Assembly: GCA_900299065.1 (NCBI GenBank)
Contig: OMIJ01000060.1
Coordinates: forward strand, 1 to 35,596
Direction of reading: 5' to 3'
Source: Hyphomicrobiales bacterium
GTDB taxonomy: Bacteria; Pseudomonadota; Alphaproteobacteria; Rhizobiales; Beijerinckiaceae
DNA: 35,596 bases
The translations under genes were made by a program, and so were the position numbers. Position 1 is the first letter of the stretch, and the number at the start of each line of letters is the position of its first letter. Under the pieces are notes generated by a model that searched no databases, had not been told where the DNA came from, and was given only the letters and a program-made list of their open reading frames with translations. This document shows, piece after piece, positions 17,825-25,227 of the stretch.

Positions 17825-17878
17825 AAAATGGTGCCGCAAGAGGGACTCGAACCCCCAACCCCCTCATTACGAATGAGG
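17825..17878 (-). repeat. Displaced copy of the tRNA-Thr 3' half (direct repeat, attR-like)
   Basis: 54 bp identical to 20147-20200 except at 17857 (A for G), in the same orientation, offset 2322 bp. It covers the anticodon stem-loop, variable loop, T arm, acceptor 3' strand, CCA end and four following T residues of tRNA-Thr(CGU). The D arm and acceptor 5' strand are missing, so it cannot encode a tRNA. This is the form expected of the distal attachment site left by an element integrated at a tRNA 3' end. Confidence 0.85.
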
Positions 17879-17986
17879 GGAGATAATCCAAGCCTATGGT
17901 GCCTTAATCTTGTTCGATTCCATATAACTAACTGATTATATTTGGAATAATATTACACTGACTTCAGCATATCGTGATGACACGAA

Positions 17987-19843
17987 TTATCCTTTGAACT
18001 TGGGCCTGAATGAAAAATCAATGGCCGCGGCCCGCAAGACAGGCTCCATTTGTCGTGCCATGTCCGGCGTACAAACCTGGCCGGGAGGAGACATGACGAA
18101 GGTGCGATCAATCTTCAACACTTGGCCGTCCAACAGATAATGTGAAGTATATTGAGCATAAGCCCCCGATTTGGTGACGTTGCTCGGAATTATATCAAGC
18201 GTTTGACCGTCTGGAAGGGTCATCGTGACATAGTGTTGATAGGTGATTGCCCCACAGAGATAGTCTTGAGTTGTCTTGTCGCGGACAACCGCCAGACTGC
18301 GCATATAGGGAGGCAAAAAGAAGCGCGGACCATAAGGGATCGCATTGCGGTTTCCACCCGCGCCAAAAAACCGATTTTCTAGGTCAAAATGCGTCTCGAC
18401 CACATAGGGCTCGCTATGATCGAGAAAGTCTTTTGGAGCAATGCTGCCAATCCCCTTCCAATTTGTCGATTTAAGAAGCTCTTTTGCAAAATTATCATAG
18501 CCCTTCTGGCTAGCTATCGCCATATTTCTCCTTAGCTCGCTTGAAACTGGCCCTGAAGCCGAAGTGATGGCCTGACCCATCGCTGTTCCATTTGCTCTGA
18601 TTGAAACGTCGGAGGTAATCACGATGCGATTGGTGTCGGGCTTTAATGGTTCCGTTCGACTATCCACGACACCTTTATCTCCAACCCGAAGGATCTGCTT
18701 ATCAGCCTCCAGTATCGGTAAAATTCCAAATGGCGAGATATCCGAGGTTGGATCATCATAAAGATCAAATTCCGGAAGATATAAGATGACATGGTTGAAA
18801 AGATTGAACGGATTGTCGCGCGGCTTGTAGAGTGGTTGAAGGCTGATCAAAGCATAGTCTGCATCAATTCCTTTGACTGCGAGAAGTGCGCGCATCAGAG
18901 TTGTATGGTCTTTGCAATCACCATATTTATCTTTGGCGATAGCTTCTGCATCATGAGGCACGAATCCGCCATTGCCGAAATAAATTGCATAATAACGGAT
19001 ATTGCGAGTGACCCAATCGTGAATGGCTTTTGCTTGCTCACGTCGATCTGTTATGTCTTTGGTGATTTCATCTGCTAGCTTGATGAGGGCAGGCGTTGGC
19101 AGACTTTTCGGTTTTGCTTTATCAAAAAAGGCATTGGCGATAGTCGCTTTATCCGGATAACTTGAAAAAATCAGATGTGAATCCCGATCAAGAGATGATG
19201 TTGTTGCAGGTTCATCCGCGCGGAAAGGCTGCGGCCTCATCTGCCAATGATAAACACGCTTGTCATCCAAAGCCGTCACGACTTTGTCAAAACCTATAGC
19301 TTCGTCCTGAATTTCAATGTCTGCTGGAGTTGTGAGATTGAATTCAACCTCATCATATCGCAAGGAAGCGGTTACAGCAGACACGAATTGGAATCCACCC
19401 GGTAACGGATTAATCTTGGTGAGCGCTTTTCTTTTGTAATGAATCACGTCCCCAACTGCCACATCGGGAAAGACGATGGTCGTCAAACTGCTATCCGCCT
19501 CAAAAACACCCAGAAGCGCAGCATTGGGCAAAGTTGAGGTGAGGATTTTTTCGGGCGCGACATCGATTTTACGCCCATCCGGCTTCAACGTATAAGCCTC
19601 AAGCAAAGTCATATCTGTGAAATGCTTATTTGTCGGGATTATGATTTGACCAAATTTCTGAATCGCTGCCGCAGAGCCAATCACAATATCCTCAGTCCAC
19701 AAACTATCCAGTATGTCATGGGATCGCGCTTGAAAATCGGCTTTCAAGCGACGCGAAAATGGCGCGTCCTCCGCCGATGAGGGCTGGGGTGAGAGAGACA
19801 AGATGCAACCCAAAATAAGAAAACGAAATATGGCTGCTTTCAT
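17987..19843 (-). CDS. DUF3857 and transglutaminase-like domain protein, exported
   Basis: 618 aa. A signal peptide (residues 1-24, ending SSAED) is followed by a DUF3857 beta domain (about 45-200), a transglutaminase-like core (about 255-375) and a C-terminal beta-rich region. The catalytic triad looks intact: Cys310 in YGDCKDHTTLM, His351 in FNHVILYLP, and Asp364 before PTSD. It is probably periplasmic and may act as a peptidase or amide-bond-forming enzyme; the substrate is unknown. It is the only gene between the tRNA-Thr direct repeats. ATG 19843 fits the signal peptide. GATC sites are less dense here (9 in 18001-19200) than in the fbpC region (12 in 600 bp), weakly consistent with separate origin. 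Confidence 0.88.
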   Translation of the reverse strand: MKAAIFRFLILGCILSLSPQPSSAEDAPFSRRLKADFQARSHDILDSLWTEDIVIGSAAAIQKFGQIIIPTNKHFTDMTLLEAYTLKPDGRKIDVAPEKILTSTLPNAALLGVFEADSSLTTIVFPDVAVGDVIHYKRKALTKINPLPGGFQFVSAVTASLRYDEVEFNLTTPADIEIQDEAIGFDKVVTALDDKRVYHWQMRPQPFRADEPATTSSLDRDSHLIFSSYPDKATIANAFFDKAKPKSLPTPALIKLADEITKDITDRREQAKAIHDWVTRNIRYYAIYFGNGGFVPHDAEAIAKDKYGDCKDHTTLMRALLAVKGIDADYALISLQPLYKPRDNPFNLFNHVILYLPEFDLYDDPTSDISPFGILPILEADKQILRVGDKGVVDSRTEPLKPDTNRIVITSDVSIRANGTAMGQAITSASGPVSSELRRNMAIASQKGYDNFAKELLKSTNWKGIGSIAPKDFLDHSEPYVVETHFDLENRFFGAGGNRNAIPYGPRFFLPPYMRSLAVVRDKTTQDYLCGAITYQHYVTMTLPDGQTLDIIPSNVTKSGAYAQYTSHYLLDGQVLKIDRTFVMSPPGQVCTPDMARQMEPVLRAAAIDFSFRPKFKG

Positions 19844-20146
19844 GGCTTTGCCTCAAAAATTCATGAATTCAAATTTCATATTTCAAATAATCAAAGAAGA
19901 GTAAGTCAGTTCCGGCATGCTGTCCATTGCTTTTGTCTTCTTTTGGCTTCGTCCATGATCAAGCTGATATATCTCCGATCACATTGAACACAGGTTTTGT
20001 AACATTGAAGTCACACACTATCCTTCAGCCTGGGCAGACACAGACGCCAATATTGTTCCCGGCGCTATGCGCCCGATCACTCCGATGGAACACTGATCAA
20101 ACCTGATGCTGAACTAAAGCTTGCACAGGCACTGGAAAATAGTGAA
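19844..20146. other. Non-coding stretch of the island next to tRNA-Thr
   Basis: About 300 bp between the DUF3857 start and the tRNA-side repeat. The part next to the gene is AT-rich (19850-19890) and could hold its promoter. The part at about 20050-20146 has an open + frame reading DHSDGTLIKPDAELKLAQ and ENSEK that looks protein-like but has no start and runs into the antisense of the tRNA. It may be a remnant of a lost coding region. Confidence 0.4.
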
Positions 20147-20150
20147 AAAA

Positions 20151-20226
20151 TGGTGCCGCAAGAGGGACTCGAACCCCCGACCCCCTCATTACGAATGAGG
20201 TGCGCTACCAGCTGTGCCATTGCGGC
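20151..20226 (-). tRNA. tRNA-Thr(CGU)
   Basis: 76 nt including an encoded CCA. On the minus strand the acceptor stem GCCGCAA pairs with TTGCGGC, followed by A and CCA. The D arm contains AGCTGGTAG. The anticodon stem CCTCA/TGAGG encloses TTCGTAA with anticodon CGT, reading ACG (Thr). The T arm has GGGGGTTCGAGTCCCTC. A run of six T follows the CCA end and can terminate transcription. It is divergent from rpmB. Its 3' half forms the tRNA-side direct repeat of the mini-island. Confidence 0.95.
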
Positions 20227-20329
20227 GACACGCTGGTTTCTTAGCTCAGGGGCTATGGATTTTCTACCCATTTTTTGCCCCGATCCCTGGGCGCGGCTCG
20301 AGGGCAAAAGGGGGCCGAGTCGCAATTTC

Positions 20330-20358
20330 TTGACAGTCTGAGCCCTGTCCCCTAAATA
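20330..20358 (+). promoter_or_regulatory. Putative sigma-70 promoter of rpmB
   Basis: TTGACA (20330-20335), a 17-bp spacer and TAAATA (20353-20358) face rpmB, leaving a leader of about 130 nt. The -35 box is a perfect consensus and the -10 box is only fair. It sits between the divergent tRNA-Thr gene and rpmB. Confidence 0.5.
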
Positions 20359-20494
20359 CCTTCATCCCATTTCGGGCGCTGGTCCAAAATGGCCCTTGAG
20401 GCCATTCTGTCAGGATTTGCGGGTTCTCCCGCAGCCGATCTCGCCCAACCGGCCTGCCCCGCGCTTGCCCGGCTCTCTGCTGAAAGGAAGTCCC

Positions 20495-20788
20495 ATGTCC
20501 CGTCGTTGTGAACTGACCGGCAAAGCCGTTCAGGTTGGCCACAAGGTGAGCCATTCCAACCACAAGACCAAGAAGCGGTTTTTGCCCAATCTGTGCAATG
20601 TCACATTGATCTCGGATACTCTGGCCCGCTCGGTCAGCCTGCGCGTGACAGCCTCTGCTCTGCGCTCAGTTGAGCATCGTGGCGGTCTTGACGCTTATCT
20701 GCTCAAGGCGCGTGATACAGATCTCTCGCATGGCGCTCTCACAATTAAGCGCGACATTGTTAAAAAGCAGGCTCAGGCCGCCGCCTGA
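20495..20788 (+). CDS. rpmB: 50S ribosomal protein L28
   Basis: 97-aa protein of the large ribosomal subunit. The N-terminus MSRRCELTGKAVQVGH and the TKKRFLPNLCNVTL block are diagnostic of the longer alphaproteobacterial L28. ATG 20495 is preceded by AAGGAAG; the frame extends upstream but those residues are not L28. It is a single-gene unit with a likely promoter at 20330-20358 and a palindromic terminator at 20817-20850. Confidence 0.97.
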   Translation: MSRRCELTGKAVQVGHKVSHSNHKTKKRFLPNLCNVTLISDTLARSVSLRVTASALRSVEHRGGLDAYLLKARDTDLSHGALTIKRDIVKKQAQAAA

Positions 20789-20816
20789 ATTTAAGTTCTG
20801 CTGATTAAAAGACTTC

Positions 20817-20850
20817 AACGCGGCGTAATTACGCCGCGTTTTATTTTGCT
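20817..20850 (+). terminator. Rho-independent terminator after rpmB
   Basis: A perfect 24-bp palindrome (12-bp arms, 20817-20828 with 20829-20840; AATT at the centre forms the loop) is followed by a T-rich tract (20839-20847). The T tract lies on the + side, so it mainly ends rpmB transcription rather than the convergent cobT. Confidence 0.88.
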
Positions 20851-20870
20851 CGTCGCATATTGCCCTGCTC

Positions 20871-22907
20871 TTAGATCCGAGCCCGCGAATGAGATGTCGG
20901 CATGGAGGAAGTTGTCACTGGCCTTGTTGTCCCAGTTTTGACAGATCCTGCTTTGACAGATCCAGCTTTGGCAGACGCCGTCTGAAACGCGCCGGATGCT
21001 GGCTTTGGCCGCCGTGCCGGTGTTGCCGCAGGACCATCCGTCTCAGAGAATAATTCTGCTAATTTGTCGGTCATAGCGCCGCCAAGCTCTTCGGCATCAA
21101 CAATCGTCACGGCACGCTTGTAATAACGTGTCACATCATGGCCAATGCCAATTGCAATCAATTCGACTGAGGATCTGTTCTCGATCTCGTCAATTACATG
21201 GCGCAAATGGCGCTCAAGATAATTACCCGGATTGACGGAGAGTGTGGAATCATCAACCGGCGCGCCATCCGAGATCATCATCAAAATGCGACGCTGTTCC
21301 GGGCGCGCAAGCAGGCGTTTAAAGGCCCAATCCAGAGCCTCGCCATCAATGTTTTCTTTCAGCAGACCTTCGCGCATCATCAGGCCAAGATTGCGCCGCG
21401 CACGCCGCCAAGGCGCGTCAGCATTTTTATAAATGATGTGACGCAGATCATTGAGGCGGCCAGGATTAGCGGGCTTGCCTGATTGCAGCCAGAGATCCCG
21501 CGATTGCCCGCCCTTCCAGGCCCGCGTGGTAAAGCCGAGAATCTCAACTTTGACGCCGCAACGCTCCAGAGTGCGCGCCAGAATATCGGCGCAAGTTGCC
21601 GCAACAGTAATCGGACGCCCGCGCATGGAACCTGAATTGTCCAACAGCAGAGTCACCACTGTATCGCGGAAATTCATATCCTTTTCACGCTTAAACGACA
21701 AAGGTTGCTGCGGATCGACAATCACGCGGGACAAACGTGCAGGATCCAGCTGGCCTTCTTCAAGATCAAATTCCCAGGCTCTGTTTTGCTGCGCCATCAA
21801 ACGGCGTTGCAAACGATTGGCAAGTCGCGCCACAACAGAGGAGAGATTTTGCAATTGCTTATCGAGATAAGCGCGCAGACGATCAAGCTCATCAGCCTCG
21901 CACAAATCCTCAGCTGGAATAATTTCATCAAAGCGATTGACATAGGCTTTGTAATCGGGCCCGCGCACCTCCTGGGCACCGCTCATAGGCGCGCGACGAC
22001 TTTCTGCCGCTTCATCCGCATCGCCCATATCGCCATCTTCTGGCATTTCACCCGATGGCGCATCCTCCGATTCCATGGCGCCTTCTTCATCCATGTCATC
22101 TTCGCTCTGCTCGGCCTTTTCCATTTTCATGGAATCGCCCGATTCATCCTGCTCGCCATCCCCTTCCTGCTCTTCAGGATTGGGATCAGATTCATCATCG
22201 CCAGCTTCTTCGCCCGTATCATCATGATCGGAAGCCGCTTCATCCATCATCTCAAGCGAGCGCAAAAGCTTATGAATAGATTTGCCAAAATTGCGCTGAT
22301 CTTCAAGATTTGTGCTCAGCAAATCGAGATCACCGCCGCCCTTTTGCTCGATCCAGCCGCGCCAGATATCAACCAGCCTTTGTGCAGCAGGCGGCGGCGC
22401 CAAACCGGTCAGGCGTTCACGCACCAACAGTGCAACAGCCTCTTCCAGCGGCGCATCGGCACGATCCGTCACATCGGCAAAATTACCACGATGGAATTTA
22501 TCATCGAGCATGGCAGATAAATTACCCGCCACGCCCTGCATGCGCAGAGCGCCAATCGCTTCTACACGCGCTTGCTCCACCGCATCAAAGACAGCGCGCG
22601 CGGGCGCATTCTGCGGGGCAAGCTTGCGATGTACATTGGTATCATGACAAGCAAGCCGCAGCGCCAGTGAATCACCATGACCACGCACAATCGCAATTTC
22701 CTGCTGAGTCAAGCGGCGCGCCGGTTCTGGCAGACGCGCTTTGGCATGATCGCCCGATCCAATTAGCGAGGGCTTGTCGGCCGCATAGACCACTTCCAGC
22801 TCAGGCGCACGGGCCATAGCGCGCATGCAATTGGCAACGGCACGCTTGAAGGGCTCTTGCGGTGCCTCTGATTTGCCGGCTGGCTTGCGATTACTGGGTG
22901 TGCTCAT
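20871..22907 (-). CDS. cobT: Aerobic cobaltochelatase subunit CobT
   Basis: 678 aa from ATG 22907. CobT works with the AAA+ subunit CobS and the large subunit CobN to insert cobalt into hydrogenobyrinic acid a,c-diamide in aerobic cobalamin synthesis. Regions in order: an N-terminal domain (about 1-220) typical of CobT, a highly acidic segment (about 225-315, runs of Glu/Asp), a linker, and a C-terminal VWA domain. The VWA MIDAS is Asp423-x-Ser425-x-Ser427 in LLLDNSGSM, with MMISDGAP later. The last about 45 residues are low-complexity and contain a repeated AGSVK unit. It lies 65 bp downstream of cobS in the same operon. cobN is not in the window. Confidence 0.93.
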   Translation of the reverse strand: MSTPSNRKPAGKSEAPQEPFKRAVANCMRAMARAPELEVVYAADKPSLIGSGDHAKARLPEPARRLTQQEIAIVRGHGDSLALRLACHDTNVHRKLAPQNAPARAVFDAVEQARVEAIGALRMQGVAGNLSAMLDDKFHRGNFADVTDRADAPLEEAVALLVRERLTGLAPPPAAQRLVDIWRGWIEQKGGGDLDLLSTNLEDQRNFGKSIHKLLRSLEMMDEAASDHDDTGEEAGDDESDPNPEEQEGDGEQDESGDSMKMEKAEQSEDDMDEEGAMESEDAPSGEMPEDGDMGDADEAAESRRAPMSGAQEVRGPDYKAYVNRFDEIIPAEDLCEADELDRLRAYLDKQLQNLSSVVARLANRLQRRLMAQQNRAWEFDLEEGQLDPARLSRVIVDPQQPLSFKREKDMNFRDTVVTLLLDNSGSMRGRPITVAATCADILARTLERCGVKVEILGFTTRAWKGGQSRDLWLQSGKPANPGRLNDLRHIIYKNADAPWRRARRNLGLMMREGLLKENIDGEALDWAFKRLLARPEQRRILMMISDGAPVDDSTLSVNPGNYLERHLRHVIDEIENRSSVELIAIGIGHDVTRYYKRAVTIVDAEELGGAMTDKLAELFSETDGPAATPARRPKPASGAFQTASAKAGSVKAGSVKTGTTRPVTTSSMPTSHSRARI

Positions 22908-22972
22908 GACGGATCGACTGAACCAGAGGATGGGCGTTCGAGAGGAGACAATGGGCGCAGGACGCGCCCATT

Positions 22973-23959
22973 TTAGCTCAAGGCAATATTGGCAGCGCTT
23001 TCCGGCAAGTCCTGCCCAAAGCAACGCTGATAGAATTCGGCGACGAGCGCGCGTTCCAATTCATCGCATTTGTTCAGAAAGGTCAGACGGAAGGCAAAGC
23101 CAATATCTTTGAAAATATCAGCATTCTCTGCCCAAGTGATGACCGTGCGGGGTGACATCACCGTCGAGAGATCCCCAGCCATAAAGGCATTGCGCGTGAG
23201 ATCGGCAACACGCACCATTTTATTGATGATATCGCGACCCTCTTTGCCTTTGTAATGTGGTGCCTTGGCCGCAACGATATCAACTTCCTTATCATGCGCC
23301 AGATAATTGAGCACAGTAACAATCGACCAGCGATCCATCTGTCCCTGATTGATCTGTTGCGTTCCGTGATAAAGGCCCGATGTATCGCCCAGTCCAACCG
23401 TATTGGCTGTTGCAAATAAACGGAACGCAGGATGCGGACGAATGACGCGATTTTGATCAAGCAAAGTCAGACGACCTGAAATTTCCAAAACGCGCTGAAT
23501 GACAAACATGACATCGGGACGGCCCGCATCATATTCATCAAAGCACAAGGCAATGTTGTTCTGCAAAGCCCATGGCAAAATGCCATCGCGAAATTCCGTG
23601 ATCTGCTTGCCATCCTTGAGCACAATGGCATCCTTGCCCACCAGATCAATACGCGAAATATGACTGTCGAGATTGATGCGCACGCAAGGCCAATTCAATC
23701 GTGCAGCGACCTGCTCAATATGCGTAGATTTGCCAGTGCCATGATAGCCCGTGACCATAACGCGGCGATTGCGCGCAAAGCCGGCGAGAATTGCCAGCGT
23801 CGTCTGCGGATCAAAGAGATAATCAGGATCGAGATCGGGCACATGCTCGCTCGATTGCTTATAGGCAGGCACCTGCATATCGGAATCGATTTTGAAAACC
23901 TCACGCACCGATACTTTTGTATCGGGCATGCCAGCAACGGTTTTACTTTCTTTTTGCAT
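22973..23959 (-). CDS. cobS: Aerobic cobaltochelatase subunit CobS
   Basis: 328-aa AAA+ ATPase that forms ring complexes with CobT and powers cobalt insertion by CobN. Walker A is GYHGTGKST (71-79), Walker B lies in IALCFDEYDAG, and ATANTVGLGDTSGLYHGT carries the sensor region. The CobS-specific N-terminus (VREVFKID) is present. ATG 23959 has an excellent ribosome site, GGAGG, five bases upstream; an upstream in-frame start at 23992 lacks family similarity. Length is close to that usual for CobS. First of the cobS-cobT pair and 119 bp downstream of the J-domain gene. Confidence 0.94.
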   Translation of the reverse strand: MQKESKTVAGMPDTKVSVREVFKIDSDMQVPAYKQSSEHVPDLDPDYLFDPQTTLAILAGFARNRRVMVTGYHGTGKSTHIEQVAARLNWPCVRINLDSHISRIDLVGKDAIVLKDGKQITEFRDGILPWALQNNIALCFDEYDAGRPDVMFVIQRVLEISGRLTLLDQNRVIRPHPAFRLFATANTVGLGDTSGLYHGTQQINQGQMDRWSIVTVLNYLAHDKEVDIVAAKAPHYKGKEGRDIINKMVRVADLTRNAFMAGDLSTVMSPRTVITWAENADIFKDIGFAFRLTFLNKCDELERALVAEFYQRCFGQDLPESAANIALS

Positions 23960-24078
23960 CAATCCTCCGTTTCCGTGGTCTTGCCTTGGCAATAGCCAAG
24001 GGCTCTCCCAGCGGTCGGTTTGGGCCAGAGGCCCCGTCGTGAAATCCAGCCTGATGCGCCAAGCTCGCCAAAGCCCGG

Positions 24079-24672
24079 CTAACCAAGACCAGATGATTTG
24101 AGTTGTTTATAGGCCTGAATGATCTCGCGCAATTTGTCTTCGGTGGAGCGATCCCCGCCATTGGCATCGGGATGATGGCGTTTGACCAGCTCCTTATATC
24201 TGGTCTTTATGGTCTCGGGTGTGGCCGTCTCATCAAGACCCAATATGGACAAGGATTTAATCGCCACCACACCATAGCGGGGCTGGCGGGCCTCAGGGGC
24301 TTTAGGGCCCGTTTTTCGGCCAAAAATGCCCAGAGGATCGGCAAATCCATTGCCATCGGGCCCCGGATCGGCAGCGTTCTTTTTCGCCCCCATAGCCCAG
24401 GTGGGACGATGACCAAGCATAGCCTCTTTTTGATATTTGGCCACGGCATCATCGCTCATGCCATTGAAATAATTATATGTTTGATTGTATTCGCGGACAT
24501 GCTCAAGGCAAAAAAGGAAATATTGCCCCTCGCGCAGCCGCCCCATGGGGGCGCGAAACTCGCCAAAATTCTGGCAACCGGGATGATTGCAGACATTCTG
24601 CGGCGCAGGTTCTGGTTCTTGCGGCTTTGATTTGACGCGAATACGATCGAAAAGGCGCGAATTTAGATTCAT
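24079..24672 (-). CDS. J-domain (DnaJ-like) protein with Cys-rich N-terminal region
   Basis: 197 aa from ATG 24672. The C-terminal J domain (about 135-195) contains the HPD triad at 167-169 in KRHHPDANGG, required to stimulate DnaK ATPase. The N-terminal half has CNHPGC and, further on, FCLEHVREYN, a Cys/Cys...Cys/His arrangement that could bind a metal; this is inference. It has no Gly/Phe region or classical DnaJ zinc fingers, so it is a specialised co-chaperone. It lies immediately upstream of cobS on the same strand, an arrangement frequent in alphaproteobacteria, and may help assemble or remodel the chelatase. Confidence 0.85.
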   Translation of the reverse strand: MNLNSRLFDRIRVKSKPQEPEPAPQNVCNHPGCQNFGEFRAPMGRLREGQYFLFCLEHVREYNQTYNYFNGMSDDAVAKYQKEAMLGHRPTWAMGAKKNAADPGPDGNGFADPLGIFGRKTGPKAPEARQPRYGVVAIKSLSILGLDETATPETIKTRYKELVKRHHPDANGGDRSTEDKLREIIQAYKQLKSSGLG

Positions 24673-24822
24673 GATCCAGACTTTAGGAGCGAGCACCAAT
24701 ACCCGCAAGACTAAGGGGCTCAAACAAGGCCTTGAGACGAAGTCGCGGAGTCTACATCATCTGTCGGACTTTTGCAGCAAGTTCGCTTACAGACTGTCAA
24801 GATTTTAACGCAGGACAAAATG

Positions 24823-25107
24823 ATGAGTGTGAAAGAGCAAATGACGCAAAAGCTGACCAGGGCACTAACCCCCAGCCTGCTCATTGTTAATGATGATTCT
24901 CATCATCATGCCGGACATTTGGAACATCCGGGCGGCGTTGCACCAAGAGGCGAGACGCATTTCTCCATTAAGATCATAGCACAAGGCTTTTCAGGTCAAA
25001 GCCGGATCCAGCGCCATCGTCTCATTCACAGCTTGCTACAAACCGAGCTCACCTCCGGCGTGCATGCGCTGGCAATTGATGCCAAAGCACCTGAGGAAGT
25101 GAATTGA
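24823..25107 (+). CDS. bolA: BolA family protein
   Basis: 94-aa small alpha/beta protein. The conserved BolA features are visible: the N-terminal helix MTQKLTRAL, LLIVNDDSHHHAGH, ETHFSIKI (the FKV-type strand) and QRHRLIHSLL with the C-terminal HALAIDAKAP. BolA proteins partner monothiol glutaredoxins to bind or transfer [2Fe-2S] clusters; the His in the SHHHAGH loop is a candidate ligand. Two adjacent ATGs exist (24820, 24823). AGGA at 24812-24815 is spaced better for the second. It is divergent from the J-domain gene. Confidence 0.92.
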   Translation: MSVKEQMTQKLTRALTPSLLIVNDDSHHHAGHLEHPGGVAPRGETHFSIKIIAQGFSGQSRIQRHRLIHSLLQTELTSGVHALAIDAKAPEEVN

Positions 25108-25227
25108 GTTCAAGTCTTTAAATGGCCATCATGTCTTGCTTGGTGCAAGCGCCACGCTTTACCTCACGCCAGCCACGCATTAGGAAGATCAGCATTGAGC
25201 CGATCTCGCGAATCAGACGGAAGATGG

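Larger units (their letters stand above)
17825..20200. mobile_element. Putative tRNA-Thr mini-island, integrase-less, one cargo gene
   Basis: The segment is bracketed by the 54-bp tRNA-Thr direct repeats (17825-17878 and 20147-20200). It lies downstream of the tRNA 3' end, as elements using tRNA attachment sites do. It contains only the DUF3857/transglutaminase-like gene plus 108 bp and about 300 bp of flanking non-coding DNA. No integrase, excisionase or replication gene is visible, so it is either the decayed remnant of a larger island or a small element mobilised in trans. A non-mobile partial duplication is the alternative explanation. Confidence 0.6.

Noticed and set aside
17880..17930. 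A second tRNA-like fragment with GTTCGATTCC next to the partial tRNA-Thr copy
   Set aside because: The sequence around the T-loop-like motif has no pairing stem and no acceptor end, so it is probably chance.
20077..20325. Open frame of 82 codons on the minus strand across tRNA-Thr
   Set aside because: The reading (MAQLVAHLIRNEGVGGSSPSCGT) is the well-known spurious translation of a tRNA gene; the tRNA explains it.
21705..22520. 271-codon open frame antisense to cobT
   Set aside because: His/Ile/Phe-rich product mirrors the acidic Glu/Asp segment of CobT on the other strand.
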